Position numbers and translations under genes: made by a program
In this document: in pieces, positions 1-7,753 of the stretch
Layout: the number at the start of each line of letters is the position of its first letter
Numbering within the stretch: position 1 is the stretch's first letter
Origin: Streptomyces rimosus
GTDB lineage: Bacteria > Actinomycetota > Actinomycetes > Streptomycetales > Streptomycetaceae
Length of the DNA: 64,000 nucleotides
Assembly (NCBI RefSeq): GCF_008704655.1
Contig: NZ_CP023688.1
Coordinates: 8,497,001 to 8,561,000, forward strand
Reading direction: 5' to 3'
The notes under the pieces: generated by a model
What the model saw: only the letters and a program-made list of their open reading frames with translations
What the model was told of the DNA's origin: nothing
The model's database searches: none

Positions 1-359
1 CACGCCTGCTCCTGCGCGAAGAACAGGTCCTGGGACGCAGCGGCGAACGGCCCGGCCGACTGCGCAGCCGCCTCACCGTCCACCGCGCCGGGAACACGCT
101 CCTCGACCAGGAAACGGCCTACGGCCCAGGCGCTCCGGGCTGGGACACCGGCGCGGTGCTCGGCGGTCACCGAGCCGTCGGTCAACTGCTCGCCGCAGGG
201 CCGGAGTTCGAGGAGAAGCCCGCTGAGGTCCGGGTGCTCGGCGGGGCGCCGGGTGAGGGTCAGGGCGTGCGCACGCCGCTCGCCGGGCCCGCCGCGCTGA
301 CCACGGCCGTGGCCCCGGACGCGCTGCGGGTGCGGCGTTTGCTGGAGGCGGGCGGGTAG
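1..359 (+). CDS. ureD: Urease accessory protein UreD, 3' end only
   Basis: Reading from base 3 in frame, the fragment ends at a TAG at 357-359 and gives about 118 residues. It has the features of the C-terminal part of UreD from actinomycetes: an R/LREEQVLGRSGE stretch, RLRSRLTVHRAG, an LLDQE segment and GWDTGAVLGGHRAVG. UreD (UreH) acts with UreF and UreG as a cytoplasmic chaperone complex that loads nickel into the urease active site. The rest of the urease operon must lie to the left of the window. The last 35 residues are rich in Ala, Pro and Gly, and part of that tail is repeated just downstream. Family assignment is from motif memory; the start and most of the protein are not visible. 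Confidence 0.72.
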   Translation, partial: RLLLREEQVLGRSGERPGRLRSRLTVHRAGNTLLDQETAYGPGAPGWDTGAVLGGHRAVGQLLAAGPEFEEKPAEVRVLGGAPGEGQGVRTPLAGPAALTTAVAPDALRVRRLLEAGG

Positions 360-510
360 CGGCGTGGGCCCCTCGGCCGAGGGGTCCGGTGGTCTTGCGG
401 GGGGCGTTCCAGGCTGGGACGCCGACGGGGAACCGGTCGAGGATCAGGGCGTGCGTACGCCGCCGGCCGGGCCCGCCGCGCTGACCACGGCCGTGGCCCC
501 GGACGCGCTG
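260..510. repeat. Two 67-bp direct repeats from the ureD 3' end
   Basis: Bases 260-326 and 444-510 match over 67 bp with only three mismatches and are 184 bp apart. The first copy is inside the ureD C-terminus and encodes QGVRTPLAGPAALTTAV and onward; the second encodes QGVRTPPAGPAALTTAV in another reading context. This is a partial tandem duplication. Confidence 0.85.
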
Positions 511-627
511 ATCCGCATCCTCACCTCCGCCGGATTCCACGCCGAAGCCGCGGACGACGACATGCGCCCGACGGCGGTGCGCGTACGGGGATTCGCACCA
601 GGTGAAGAGCGCGGCGCGCTCAGCTGA
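364..627 (+). pseudogene. Decayed second copy of the ureD C-terminus
   Basis: An open frame of 87 codons begins with GTG just after the ureD stop. It contains a GVPGWD segment like the GAPGWD of ureD, then jumps directly to the repeated QGVRTP...APDAL segment; the roughly 40 residues that separate these in ureD are missing. After the repeat the sequence diverges (IRILTSAGFHAE and on to a TGA at 625-627). I read it as a duplicated and internally deleted ureD tail joined to unrelated sequence, not as a working gene. A small lineage-specific protein cannot be excluded. Confidence 0.4.
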
Positions 628-652
628 TCGGACGGATGGCGACGGACGGCCG

Positions 653-1282
653 TCAGTCGAGCCCGGATGCGGCCCTTGACGATCGCTGGGAGCCGTTCCG
701 GTCCACGATCCCCTCGACCATGCGCATCAGTCGATCCCCCGCCCGATCGATGCTGCCGTTCTGCGTACTGACCTGCGCTCCTTCGAGCACGAAAGTGATC
801 TCGGCCGCGGTCTGCTCGGGGTCGGGCAGTCCGGCTCCGGCGCACATGGCGGTCAGTCTGCGGGTCTGGCGGGCCTTGTGTTCCTCGATGACCTGCCGTG
901 CGGGGTGGGAGCGGTCGGGGAGTTCGGCGAGGGAGTTGATGAACGGGCAGCCCCGGTGGGAGATCTTCGGGAGTCCGTCAGCGATGAAGCGGGCCAGGGC
1001 CAGGATCTGTTCACGGGGTTGGCCGGGGTGTTCGGTCTCGGCCCGGTCGAAGGCCGCCTGGTAGTCGGCGGCGACGATCCGCAGCCACTCCGCGACCAGC
1101 GCGTCCTTGGTGTCGAAGTGCCGGTAGATCGCCATCTTGGTGGTCTCGGCCTTCTCGGCGATCGCCTGGACGCCCACCCGACTGATGCCCTCGCTCTGGA
1201 AGAGCTCCTCCGCCGCGTCGAGGATGCGCTCGCGGGGCGGCAGTTTCGCCACCCTGCTCGGCCTTCTGACGGTCGATGCCAT
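653..1282 (-). CDS. TetR/AcrR family transcriptional regulator
   Basis: A protein of 209 residues. The N-terminal helix-turn-helix region (about residues 18-62) is typical of TetR: ERILDAAEELF, then VGVQAIAEKAETTKMAIYRHF, the last part being the recognition helix. The C-terminal ligand-binding region (RGCPFINSLAEL...) resembles the TetR_C domain of YxaF/LmrA-like regulators. I chose the ATG at 1282, giving MASTVRRPSR, because a GGAG sits about nine bases upstream and the extra upstream codons are not conserved-looking. The gene is divergent from the amidase at 1426. The two share a 140-bp control region with a perfect palindrome, so autoregulation and control of the amidase are likely. The ligand is unknown. 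Confidence 0.85.
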   Translation of the reverse strand: MASTVRRPSRVAKLPPRERILDAAEELFQSEGISRVGVQAIAEKAETTKMAIYRHFDTKDALVAEWLRIVAADYQAAFDRAETEHPGQPREQILALARFIADGLPKISHRGCPFINSLAELPDRSHPARQVIEEHKARQTRRLTAMCAGAGLPDPEQTAAEITFVLEGAQVSTQNGSIDRAGDRLMRMVEGIVDRNGSQRSSRAASGLD

Positions 1283-1364
1283 GTCCGCTGCTCCGTGACG
1301 TCCGGTCCGGGTCTGTCTGTTGTGGGGCCTCTCACCCCCTGTTACGGTACCAGTCCGTCCCATG

Positions 1365-1402
1365 CGATACCGATCGGTATCGTCGGGGGCTCATCGGTAT
1401 CG
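1365..1402. promoter_or_regulatory. Palindromic operator for the divergent TetR regulator
   Basis: Bases 1365-1382 form a perfect 18-bp palindrome (CGATACCGATCGGTATCG). A second half site, ATCGGTATCG, follows at 1393-1402. Position between a TetR gene and its divergent neighbour makes this the probable binding site. Not tested. Confidence 0.7.
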
Positions 1403-1425
1403 TTTTCGTCCTGCTGGGAGTGACA

Positions 1426-2877
1426 GTGCAAGGTGCCGAGTACGTGAGCCACGACGCGGTCGGGCTGGCGGAGCTGGTGGCCCGGGGCGAGGTGACCCCC
1501 GCCGAACTGGAGGCCGCCGCACGTGAGGCCGCGCGGGCGGTCAACCCGCGGATCAACGCCGTCGTGGAGACGTGGCCGACCGACGACCGGCCCGCCCCCG
1601 GCAGCGCTCCGCTGGCCGGTGTGCCTTTCCTGATCAAGGACATCGGGGTCGCCATGGCCGGGCGGCGCATGGAGTTGGGCAGCCGCCTCGCGGAAGGCAA
1701 CGTCGCCGGCGCCGACTCCTTCCTGATGCGGCGCTTCCGCCGCGCCGGGCTGGTGACGTTCGGGCGTACGGCGACACCGGAGATGGCGTACAGCAACACG
1801 ACGGAACCGGTGCTGTACGGCGCGACCCGCAACCCGTGGGACCTCGCGCGCAGCGCGGGCGGATCGAGCGGAGGCGCGGGCGCGGCGGTCGCCGCCGGGG
1901 TGGTCCCGATCGCCCACGCCACCGACGCCGCTGGCTCGATCCGGATACCCGCCGCCTGCAACGGCCTCTTCGGGCTCAAGCCCACCCGCGGCCGGGTCTC
2001 CATGGGCCCCGGCTTCGACGAGGTCTTCAACGGCCTGGCCGTACAGGGCAGCGTCAGCCGGACCGTACGCGACAGTGCGGTGCTGCTCGACCAGATCCGC
2101 GGCCCGGAACCGGGCGACCCCTACTACGCCCCGGAGCCGTCGCGGCCGTACGCGGAGGAAGTCACCCGCCATCCCGGCGCCCTGCGCATCGGTGTCCTCA
2201 CCCACGCATGGGGCGGACACCGCACCACCGCACCCGTGGCCGACGCGCTCTCCCGCACCGTACGTCTGCTGGAATCCCTCGGCCACCAGGTGGAAGAGGC
2301 CGAGGTCGACCTCGGGGTCGACTGGGAGGAATTCCTCCTGGCCAGTGCCCGCCAGTGGACGGCGAACCTCGCGGCCTCCATCGACGAACTGGCCGCCGCC
2401 TTCGGCCGGCCCGTCGACTCCTCGACCCTCGAACCGCCCATCCTCGCCGGCTACCACTACGGGCAGCGGGTCAGCGGCGCGCAGTTCGTCACCGCGCTCG
2501 AAGCCCGCAACCGGGTCGCCCGCAGCCTGGCACGCTCCTTCGACGCCTACGACGTGCTGCTCACCCCGACCCTGCCGGAGCTGCCCGTGCCCTTGGGCAC
2601 GCATGCCGAGGGCGCCGAGGCACTGGACGGTCTGGGCTGGCTGCGCCGCCTCTTCGACATCTCGCCGTTCACCGTGGCGTTCAATGTGGCGGGTACGCCC
2701 GCCATGTCCGTGCCGCTGACGGCCGACGCCGGGACGGGGCTTCCGGTGGGGATGCAGTTCGCCGCCGGTTACGGGCTCGAAGGCCGCCTCTTCCGCCTCG
2801 CCGGACAGCTCGAACAGGCAAGCCCGTGGTCGGGCAGGACTCCCGCGGTGTGGGCAGGGGACCACCCGGGCCGCTGA
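1426..2877 (+). CDS. Amidase signature family hydrolase
   Basis: A protein of 483 residues from the GTG at 1426, which has GGGAG five bases upstream. It belongs to the amidase signature family (GatA, aryl-acylamidase, fatty acid amide hydrolase relatives), which hydrolyse C-N amide bonds with a Ser-cisSer-Lys triad. The triad is readable: Lys71 in FLIKDI, cis-Ser148 in AGGSSGG, and nucleophile Ser171 in [10 protein letters not shown]. The usual DGGGS just before the nucleophile is DAAGS here. No signal peptide is seen, so it is probably cytoplasmic. The gene stands alone under the divergent TetR operator and is convergent with the NRPS genes, with a strong hairpin between. The substrate cannot be predicted from sequence; aryl amides or amino acid amides are typical for this group. 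Confidence 0.88.
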   Translation: MQGAEYVSHDAVGLAELVARGEVTPAELEAAAREAARAVNPRINAVVETWPTDDRPAPGSAPLAGVPFLIKDIGVAMAGRRMELGSRLAEGNVAGADSFLMRRFRRAGLVTFGRTATPEMAYSNTTEPVLYGATRNPWDLARSAGGSSGGAGAAVAAGVVPIAHATDAAGSIRIPAACNGLFGLKPTRGRVSMGPGFDEVFNGLAVQGSVSRTVRDSAVLLDQIRGPEPGDPYYAPEPSRPYAEEVTRHPGALRIGVLTHAWGGHRTTAPVADALSRTVRLLESLGHQVEEAEVDLGVDWEEFLLASARQWTANLAASIDELAAAFGRPVDSSTLEPPILAGYHYGQRVSGAQFVTALEARNRVARSLARSFDAYDVLLTPTLPELPVPLGTHAEGAEALDGLGWLRRLFDISPFTVAFNVAGTPAMSVPLTADAGTGLPVGMQFAAGYGLEGRLFRLAGQLEQASPWSGRTPAVWAGDHPGR

Positions 2878-2907
2878 GTCCTTCGAGCAGCCTCCCCGAA
2901 CGCGACA

Positions 2908-2939
2908 CGGCGCCGCTCCTGGGGGAAAGAGCGGCGCCG
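2908..2939. terminator. Bidirectional hairpin between amidase and NRPS genes
   Basis: An 11-bp perfect stem (CGGCGCCGCTC with its complement) encloses a 10-base loop. It lies between two convergent genes, so it likely stops transcription from both sides. There is no T-run, as is common in Streptomyces. Confidence 0.75.
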
Positions 2940-3013
2940 CGTACTGGAAGACGGCAATCGGACGGAATCGGTGCCGTCGGTTGGCGGGCAATTTGTGGAA
3001 GGCCGTAAGCCCG

Positions 3014-5932
3014 TCAGTGCTTCAGCATCGCGGCCAGCACCGACCTCCAGTCCTCGCCCGGACGCTCCGCCAGTTCGCCGGCGAGTGCGGCGGCGGGGCG
3101 GTAGCGGCGGCGGTGGTGCAGGAGAAAGTCAGGGCTCGGGGCCGGGTGCTGATCGTCCGCCGGGCCCGCGTGCGTGGCGTGGATTTCGCTGGAGCTGCCG
3201 AGCAGGCGGATCAGCTCGGCGGCGAAGTCCCGCCAGTCGACATGGCCGCCGACCGTGTTCACGACGCCGCCGGACGGCCGTTCCACACAGCTGACCAGCG
3301 CGCGGGCCAGCGCGGCACCATGCACCCAGGGCGCGCCGTACCAGCCGCGGTCCCGCGCGGGCAGCTCGATCGGCTCGCCGCCGCGCGCCGCCTGGAAGAA
3401 TTGTCCGGTCGCGCCCCAGCGCAGTTGGTCGCGCAGCCGGGCGTGCGGTCCCCACACGATGGGCACCCGTGCGACGGTGGCCCCGCCCCGCCCGCCCGTC
3501 CCGGCGGCTTCCAGCAGCATCCGCTCGCAGTCGAGCTTGGCCCGCCCGTACGCGGTGAACGGACCCGCCGGCGGGGTCTCCGCGGTCACGTCGGTGACCG
3601 GCGGCTGCCCGTACGCGTCCACGCTGCTGACGAAGACGAAGGCGCCCCGCCGCCAGCCGTCCAGCACCGCCCGCATCGCCGCGAGGTCCACCTCCGGGGA
3701 GGTGAAGGTGCAGGCGGCGTGGATCACCGCGTCCGCCCCGGCCGCGGCCGCCCGCAGGCTGTCCGGATCGCTCAGGTCCCCTTCGGCCACCTCGATTCCG
3801 TCGGCCGCCAGGAGGTGCGCCGATTCGGGCCGCGCCAGGGCCCGTACGGGGATGCCGCGCGCCGCCAGCTCCCGCAGCACGAACGAGCCCACGCCGCCGG
3901 TGGCGCCGGTGACCAGGACCGTTCCGGTGCGGGCCGCGGTGGTGCGGGAGGCGCCGTGTGCCGGAGTCGCCGGCCGGGCCGCGGTCCGTACGGCGGCCAG
4001 CGCTGCCGCGCGCTCCTGGTCCCGCCCGTCGAGCAGGGCGGCGATCGCGCGCGGGCTGCGGTGCTCCATCACGTCGAGGCCGGTCAGCGGCAGGCCCAGC
4101 CGTTCGCGCAACCGGTCGGCCAACTGCACCGCCATCAGCGAATGCCCGCCGAGCAGGAAGAAGTCCGCGTCCGGAGCGGGCCGCCGCCCCAGCAGCTCGG
4201 AGAACGCCTCCAGTACGGCCTGTTCGCGTGGCCCACCGGCGATCACGGGTGCGGCCGACGCCGGTGCGCCCGGCAGCCGAGCATGGTCCACGGTGCCGTC
4301 AGCCGTACGCGGCAGCGCGTCCAGGACCGTCACCGCGGCCGGGACCAGCTCCGGCGCCAGCCGCGAACGCAACGCGGCCCGCAGGCCCATCGGTTCGAGC
4401 GTGCCCACGCCGCTGGGCACGACGTACGCGAGCGGCCGCCCACCGTCGGTCTCCAGCAGGACGGCCTCCGCCACCTCCGGCCGGTCCCTGAGGAACAGCT
4501 CGGCCGGGTGGGCCGCCCGGACACCGGCCTCGGGCAGCGGATGGCCGGGGTTCGCGGCGACCGCCGCCAGCAGGTCCGCGAAGCCGCGCAGCAGTTGCCG
4601 GGCCGTCGGCTCGTCGAGCCGCGCCCGGTCGTACTGCACCAGGCAGCGCGGCGGCCCGCCGTCGCTCCGGTCCTCCTCCACGTAGAAACCGAGACCGAAC
4701 TTGGCCGTCCCCAGATCGATCTCGACCGGTTCGCTCACCAACCCGGGCAGATCCAGGGCGATCGGTGCCCGCACCACGTCCGCCGTGACATCCACCAGCG
4801 GCTGGCCGTCCGCCCCGCGGGCCGCCGCCCCCAGCCGCTCGACGATCAGGTCGAATGGCACGTCGCGGTGCTGCTGCGCCTCCAGCAGCGCGTCCCGCAC
4901 CCGGTCCAGCAGCTCGCCGAACACCCCGGCGTCCTGCGCGTCCACCCGCACGGGCAGGGTGTTGACGCACAGGCCGACCAGGTCGCGCACGTCCGCGCGG
5001 TCGCGGTGGCTGCTGGCGCACCCGAGCACCAGGTCGGTGGAGCCCGTCGCCGCCAGCACGGTGGCGTACGCGGCGGCCAGGACGACGGTGAACAGGGTGC
5101 TCCGGTGCTCGCGGCCCGTCGCCCGCAGCCCTTCGAGGACGGCGGGCGGCAGCGGCTCGGCGAGCAGCGCCGCCTCCCCGCGCCGGGCCGCGGCGCCGGA
5201 ACCGGCCGCCGGGGCGGGCAGCGGCACCGGCCGGGCACCCGCGAGGCGCCTGAGCCAGTACTCCAGCCCGCTTTCCAGCACGTCCATGGCCGCGTGCTCC
5301 CGGCGGGCGAAGTCCGCGTACTGGGGCGCCGGGCCCGGCAGCGTTCCGGACAGTGCCTCATCGCCGCCGACGGCAGCCCCGTACAGCGTGCTCAGCTCGC
5401 GCGCCACGACCGCCAACGACCCGCCATCGATCGCGATGTGATGCAGCGTCAGCAGTACGGTGTGGTCCTCCGCGGCATGCCGTACGACGAGGGCGCGCAG
5501 CACCGGGCCGCCCGTCAGATCGAAGGGGCGCGCCGCGGCCTCCCGCAGCAGCTCCGCCGCGTCACCCTCCGCCGGAACCACCTCGACCGGTACCGGCGCC
5601 GCGTCCGTCGCCTCCTGATACGGCTCGCCGTCGCACTGCCCGTACCGCGTGCGCAGCACCTCGTGCCGCCGGACGAGAGCGGTCAGCGCCCGGCCCAGGG
5701 CCTGCGGGTCGAACGGCCCGCGCACCCGGGTGGCGAACGGCACGTGGTACGCGGCGCCGCTGCCGCCGAGCCGGTCCATCAGCCACATCCGGCGCTGCGC
5801 GGAGGAGAGCGGAGCGGGTCCGGCCGGGCCCGCGGCGGCCTCGTGCGCCGCGCCGTCGCGCTTCGCGGCCTGCCGCTGCCGGGCGATCCGCAGCAGCGCC
5901 GCCTCGCGTGCGGTGTCCGAAGCGGTGGTCAT
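3014..5932 (-). CDS. Terminal NRPS protein: C, adenylation remnant, PCP, SDR-type domain
   Basis: A protein of 972 residues. A condensation domain covers about residues 30-460, with an intact active site HHIAIDG. Next comes only the C-terminal sub-domain of an adenylation domain (about 470-575); the large ATP-binding core is absent and the A10 lysine motif reads TADGTVDH, without the lysine. A carrier domain (about 580-650) has FFLLGGHSLMAVQL with the phosphopantetheine serine. The last 310 residues are a Rossmann SDR with TGATGGVGSF for NAD(P) and a YGRAK (YxxxK) motif. It looks more like an epimerase/NmrA-type SDR than a standard thioester reductase, so release as an aldehyde or alcohol is possible but not certain. 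It probably receives its aminoacyl unit from another protein. ATGA overlap with the upstream gene shows translational coupling. Confidence 0.85.
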   Translation of the reverse strand: MTTASDTAREAALLRIARQRQAAKRDGAAHEAAAGPAGPAPLSSAQRRMWLMDRLGGSGAAYHVPFATRVRGPFDPQALGRALTALVRRHEVLRTRYGQCDGEPYQEATDAAPVPVEVVPAEGDAAELLREAAARPFDLTGGPVLRALVVRHAAEDHTVLLTLHHIAIDGGSLAVVARELSTLYGAAVGGDEALSGTLPGPAPQYADFARREHAAMDVLESGLEYWLRRLAGARPVPLPAPAAGSGAAARRGEAALLAEPLPPAVLEGLRATGREHRSTLFTVVLAAAYATVLAATGSTDLVLGCASSHRDRADVRDLVGLCVNTLPVRVDAQDAGVFGELLDRVRDALLEAQQHRDVPFDLIVERLGAAARGADGQPLVDVTADVVRAPIALDLPGLVSEPVEIDLGTAKFGLGFYVEEDRSDGGPPRCLVQYDRARLDEPTARQLLRGFADLLAAVAANPGHPLPEAGVRAAHPAELFLRDRPEVAEAVLLETDGGRPLAYVVPSGVGTLEPMGLRAALRSRLAPELVPAAVTVLDALPRTADGTVDHARLPGAPASAAPVIAGGPREQAVLEAFSELLGRRPAPDADFFLLGGHSLMAVQLADRLRERLGLPLTGLDVMEHRSPRAIAALLDGRDQERAAALAAVRTAARPATPAHGASRTTAARTGTVLVTGATGGVGSFVLRELAARGIPVRALARPESAHLLAADGIEVAEGDLSDPDSLRAAAAGADAVIHAACTFTSPEVDLAAMRAVLDGWRRGAFVFVSSVDAYGQPPVTDVTAETPPAGPFTAYGRAKLDCERMLLEAAGTGGRGGATVARVPIVWGPHARLRDQLRWGATGQFFQAARGGEPIELPARDRGWYGAPWVHGAALARALVSCVERPSGGVVNTVGGHVDWRDFAAELIRLLGSSSEIHATHAGPADDQHPAPSPDFLLHHRRRYRPAAALAGELAERPGEDWRSVLAAMLKH

Positions 5933-7752
5933 CGGGGGTCCTCCACAACGGACGGGGACGGGGCGTCGTCGGGCGTGCCGGGGCCCTCGTGCAGGCGCAG
6001 CAGGGCCTGTTCGACGTGGGCCGCCTGCGCGGCGACCGTGGGAGCGGCGAAGAAGTCGGCGAGCGACATCTCCACGCCCAGGTCCTCGCGCAGGTCCTCC
6101 ACAACACACAGCGCCAGCAGCGAGTGCCCGCCGAGCGCGATGAAGTCGGCGGCGGGATCATCGACGGGGAAGCCGAGGGCCTGGCTCCACAGGTCGGCGA
6201 CCACCTGCTGGAGGGGGGAGAGGGAGGCGGCAGGAGCAGGAGGGCTGTCGGTGCCATCCCCGTCCACCGGCCGTTCGGCCAGCGCCCGCCGGTCCACCTT
6301 CCCCACACCCGTCATCGGCAGCGCGTCCACGAAGCCCCACACGTTGGGTACGAGGTGCGCGGGCAGCCGCTCCTCCAGATGCGCGCGGAGCGCGGCGGCC
6401 CCGGGCGCCGCGCCGTCCTCCGGCACGACGAAGGCCACCAGCCGCGCGTCGTCCGGCGCCGGCCGCTGCACGACCACGGCCGCGTCGGCGACCCCGGCGT
6501 GCTCGCGCAGCGCGTGCTCGATCTCGCCCGGCTCGATACGGAAGCCACGGACCTTGATCTGGTCGTCGGTCCGGCCGTGGAAGTCCAGCGTGCCGTCGGG
6601 CCGCGCCGAGACCACATCGCCGGTGCGGTAGAGCCGCCCGGCCGCCGGGTGGTCGACGAAGCGTTCCGCCGTACGGTCCGGCTGCCCGACGTAACCGAGC
6701 GCCAGCCGCGGCCCGCCGAGCCACAACTCGCCGCGTACGCCCGGCGCCACCGGCTCGCCGTGCTCGTCCATGACGTACGCGGTCGTCCCGGCGACCGGCC
6801 GTCCGATGGGCGGCGGGCCGTCGCAGTCGGCGTCGGTGACGCGGTGCGCGGTGGCGAAGGTGGTCGCCTCGGTCGGTCCGTAGCCGTTGACCAGCTCCAG
6901 CCACGGATGCGCCCGCAGTACGGAGCGCGCGTGCTGCGCGGACAGCGCCTCGCCGCCCGCCAGTACGCCCCGCAGCACCCCGAAGAGCGGCGAGCGCCGG
7001 GCCGCCAGGTGGTGGAAGAGCGCGGTGGTCAGCACGGTGACGGTCGCGCCCAGGCGCTCCGCGTCCCGCGCCAGGCCGGTCGGCGAGAGCCGGTCGGCGG
7101 TGGAGACCGCCACCGCCGCGCCGTTCGCCAGCGCGCCCCACACCTCGAAGGCCGAAGCGTCGAAGGTGACGGGGGAGTGGAACAGCACCCGGTCGCGCGG
7201 CGTGATCGTCACGTACTCGGGCCGGTGGGCCAGGCCCGCGATGCCCCGGTGGGTGACGGCCACGCCCTTGGGCCGCCCGGTCGAGCCGGAGGTGAACATC
7301 ACGTACGCGACGGCGTCCGGGTCGTACTCCGCGAACGGCGTGGCGTCCCCGGCCTGCTCCGATCCGGCGGGCGGCAGCAGCGCCCGGTCCCCGGGGATGC
7401 CCGCCGCCTCCGTCAGGTCCTTGCTCCCGACGGTCAGGACCGCACCGGCCGTTTCCAGCATGGTGGCGATGCGTGGCGGGGGATAGTCGGGGTCGAGCGG
7501 TACGTAGTGCCCGCCCGCGCACCAGACGGCGAGCTGGGTGACCACGGTGGGCACCGAGTGCGGCAGCAGGACGCCGACGGCATCGCCGGGACGTATGCCC
7601 CGCTCGCGCAGCACCTGCGCGAAGTCGCGGGCCGCCGCCTCAAGCCCGGCGTACGTCAGTGTGGTCTCGCCATCGGTCACGGCGAGGGCGTCGGGGGTGG
7701 TGCGGGCGTAGTGCGAGATGAGGCCGGGCAGACCGGCATCGATGCTGGTCAT
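5929..7752 (-). CDS. NRPS adenylation-carrier protein (A-PCP)
   Basis: A protein of 607 residues. The adenylation domain covers about 1-500: MFTSGSTGRPKG (A3), FDASAFEVWG (A4), NGYGPTEATT (A5), YRTGD (A7), RGFRIEPGEIE (A8) and TGVGKVDR with the catalytic lysine (A10). The carrier domain (about 515-585) has FIALGGHSLLAL. Aligned by eye to GrsA, the pocket reads D-A-F-T-L-G-G-T-F-K, closest to codes for valine and other branched aliphatic residues; treat this as a weak prediction. The protein has no condensation domain, so it must load its residue in trans. The ATG is three bases after the stop of the upstream A-PCP gene, and the end overlaps the terminal NRPS gene by four bases. Confidence 0.9.
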   Translation of the reverse strand: MTSIDAGLPGLISHYARTTPDALAVTDGETTLTYAGLEAAARDFAQVLRERGIRPGDAVGVLLPHSVPTVVTQLAVWCAGGHYVPLDPDYPPPRIATMLETAGAVLTVGSKDLTEAAGIPGDRALLPPAGSEQAGDATPFAEYDPDAVAYVMFTSGSTGRPKGVAVTHRGIAGLAHRPEYVTITPRDRVLFHSPVTFDASAFEVWGALANGAAVAVSTADRLSPTGLARDAERLGATVTVLTTALFHHLAARRSPLFGVLRGVLAGGEALSAQHARSVLRAHPWLELVNGYGPTEATTFATAHRVTDADCDGPPPIGRPVAGTTAYVMDEHGEPVAPGVRGELWLGGPRLALGYVGQPDRTAERFVDHPAAGRLYRTGDVVSARPDGTLDFHGRTDDQIKVRGFRIEPGEIEHALREHAGVADAAVVVQRPAPDDARLVAFVVPEDGAAPGAAALRAHLEERLPAHLVPNVWGFVDALPMTGVGKVDRRALAERPVDGDGTDSPPAPAASLSPLQQVVADLWSQALGFPVDDPAADFIALGGHSLLALCVVEDLREDLGVEMSLADFFAAPTVAAQAAHVEQALLRLHEGPGTPDDAPSPSVVEDPR

Positions 7753-7753
7753 C

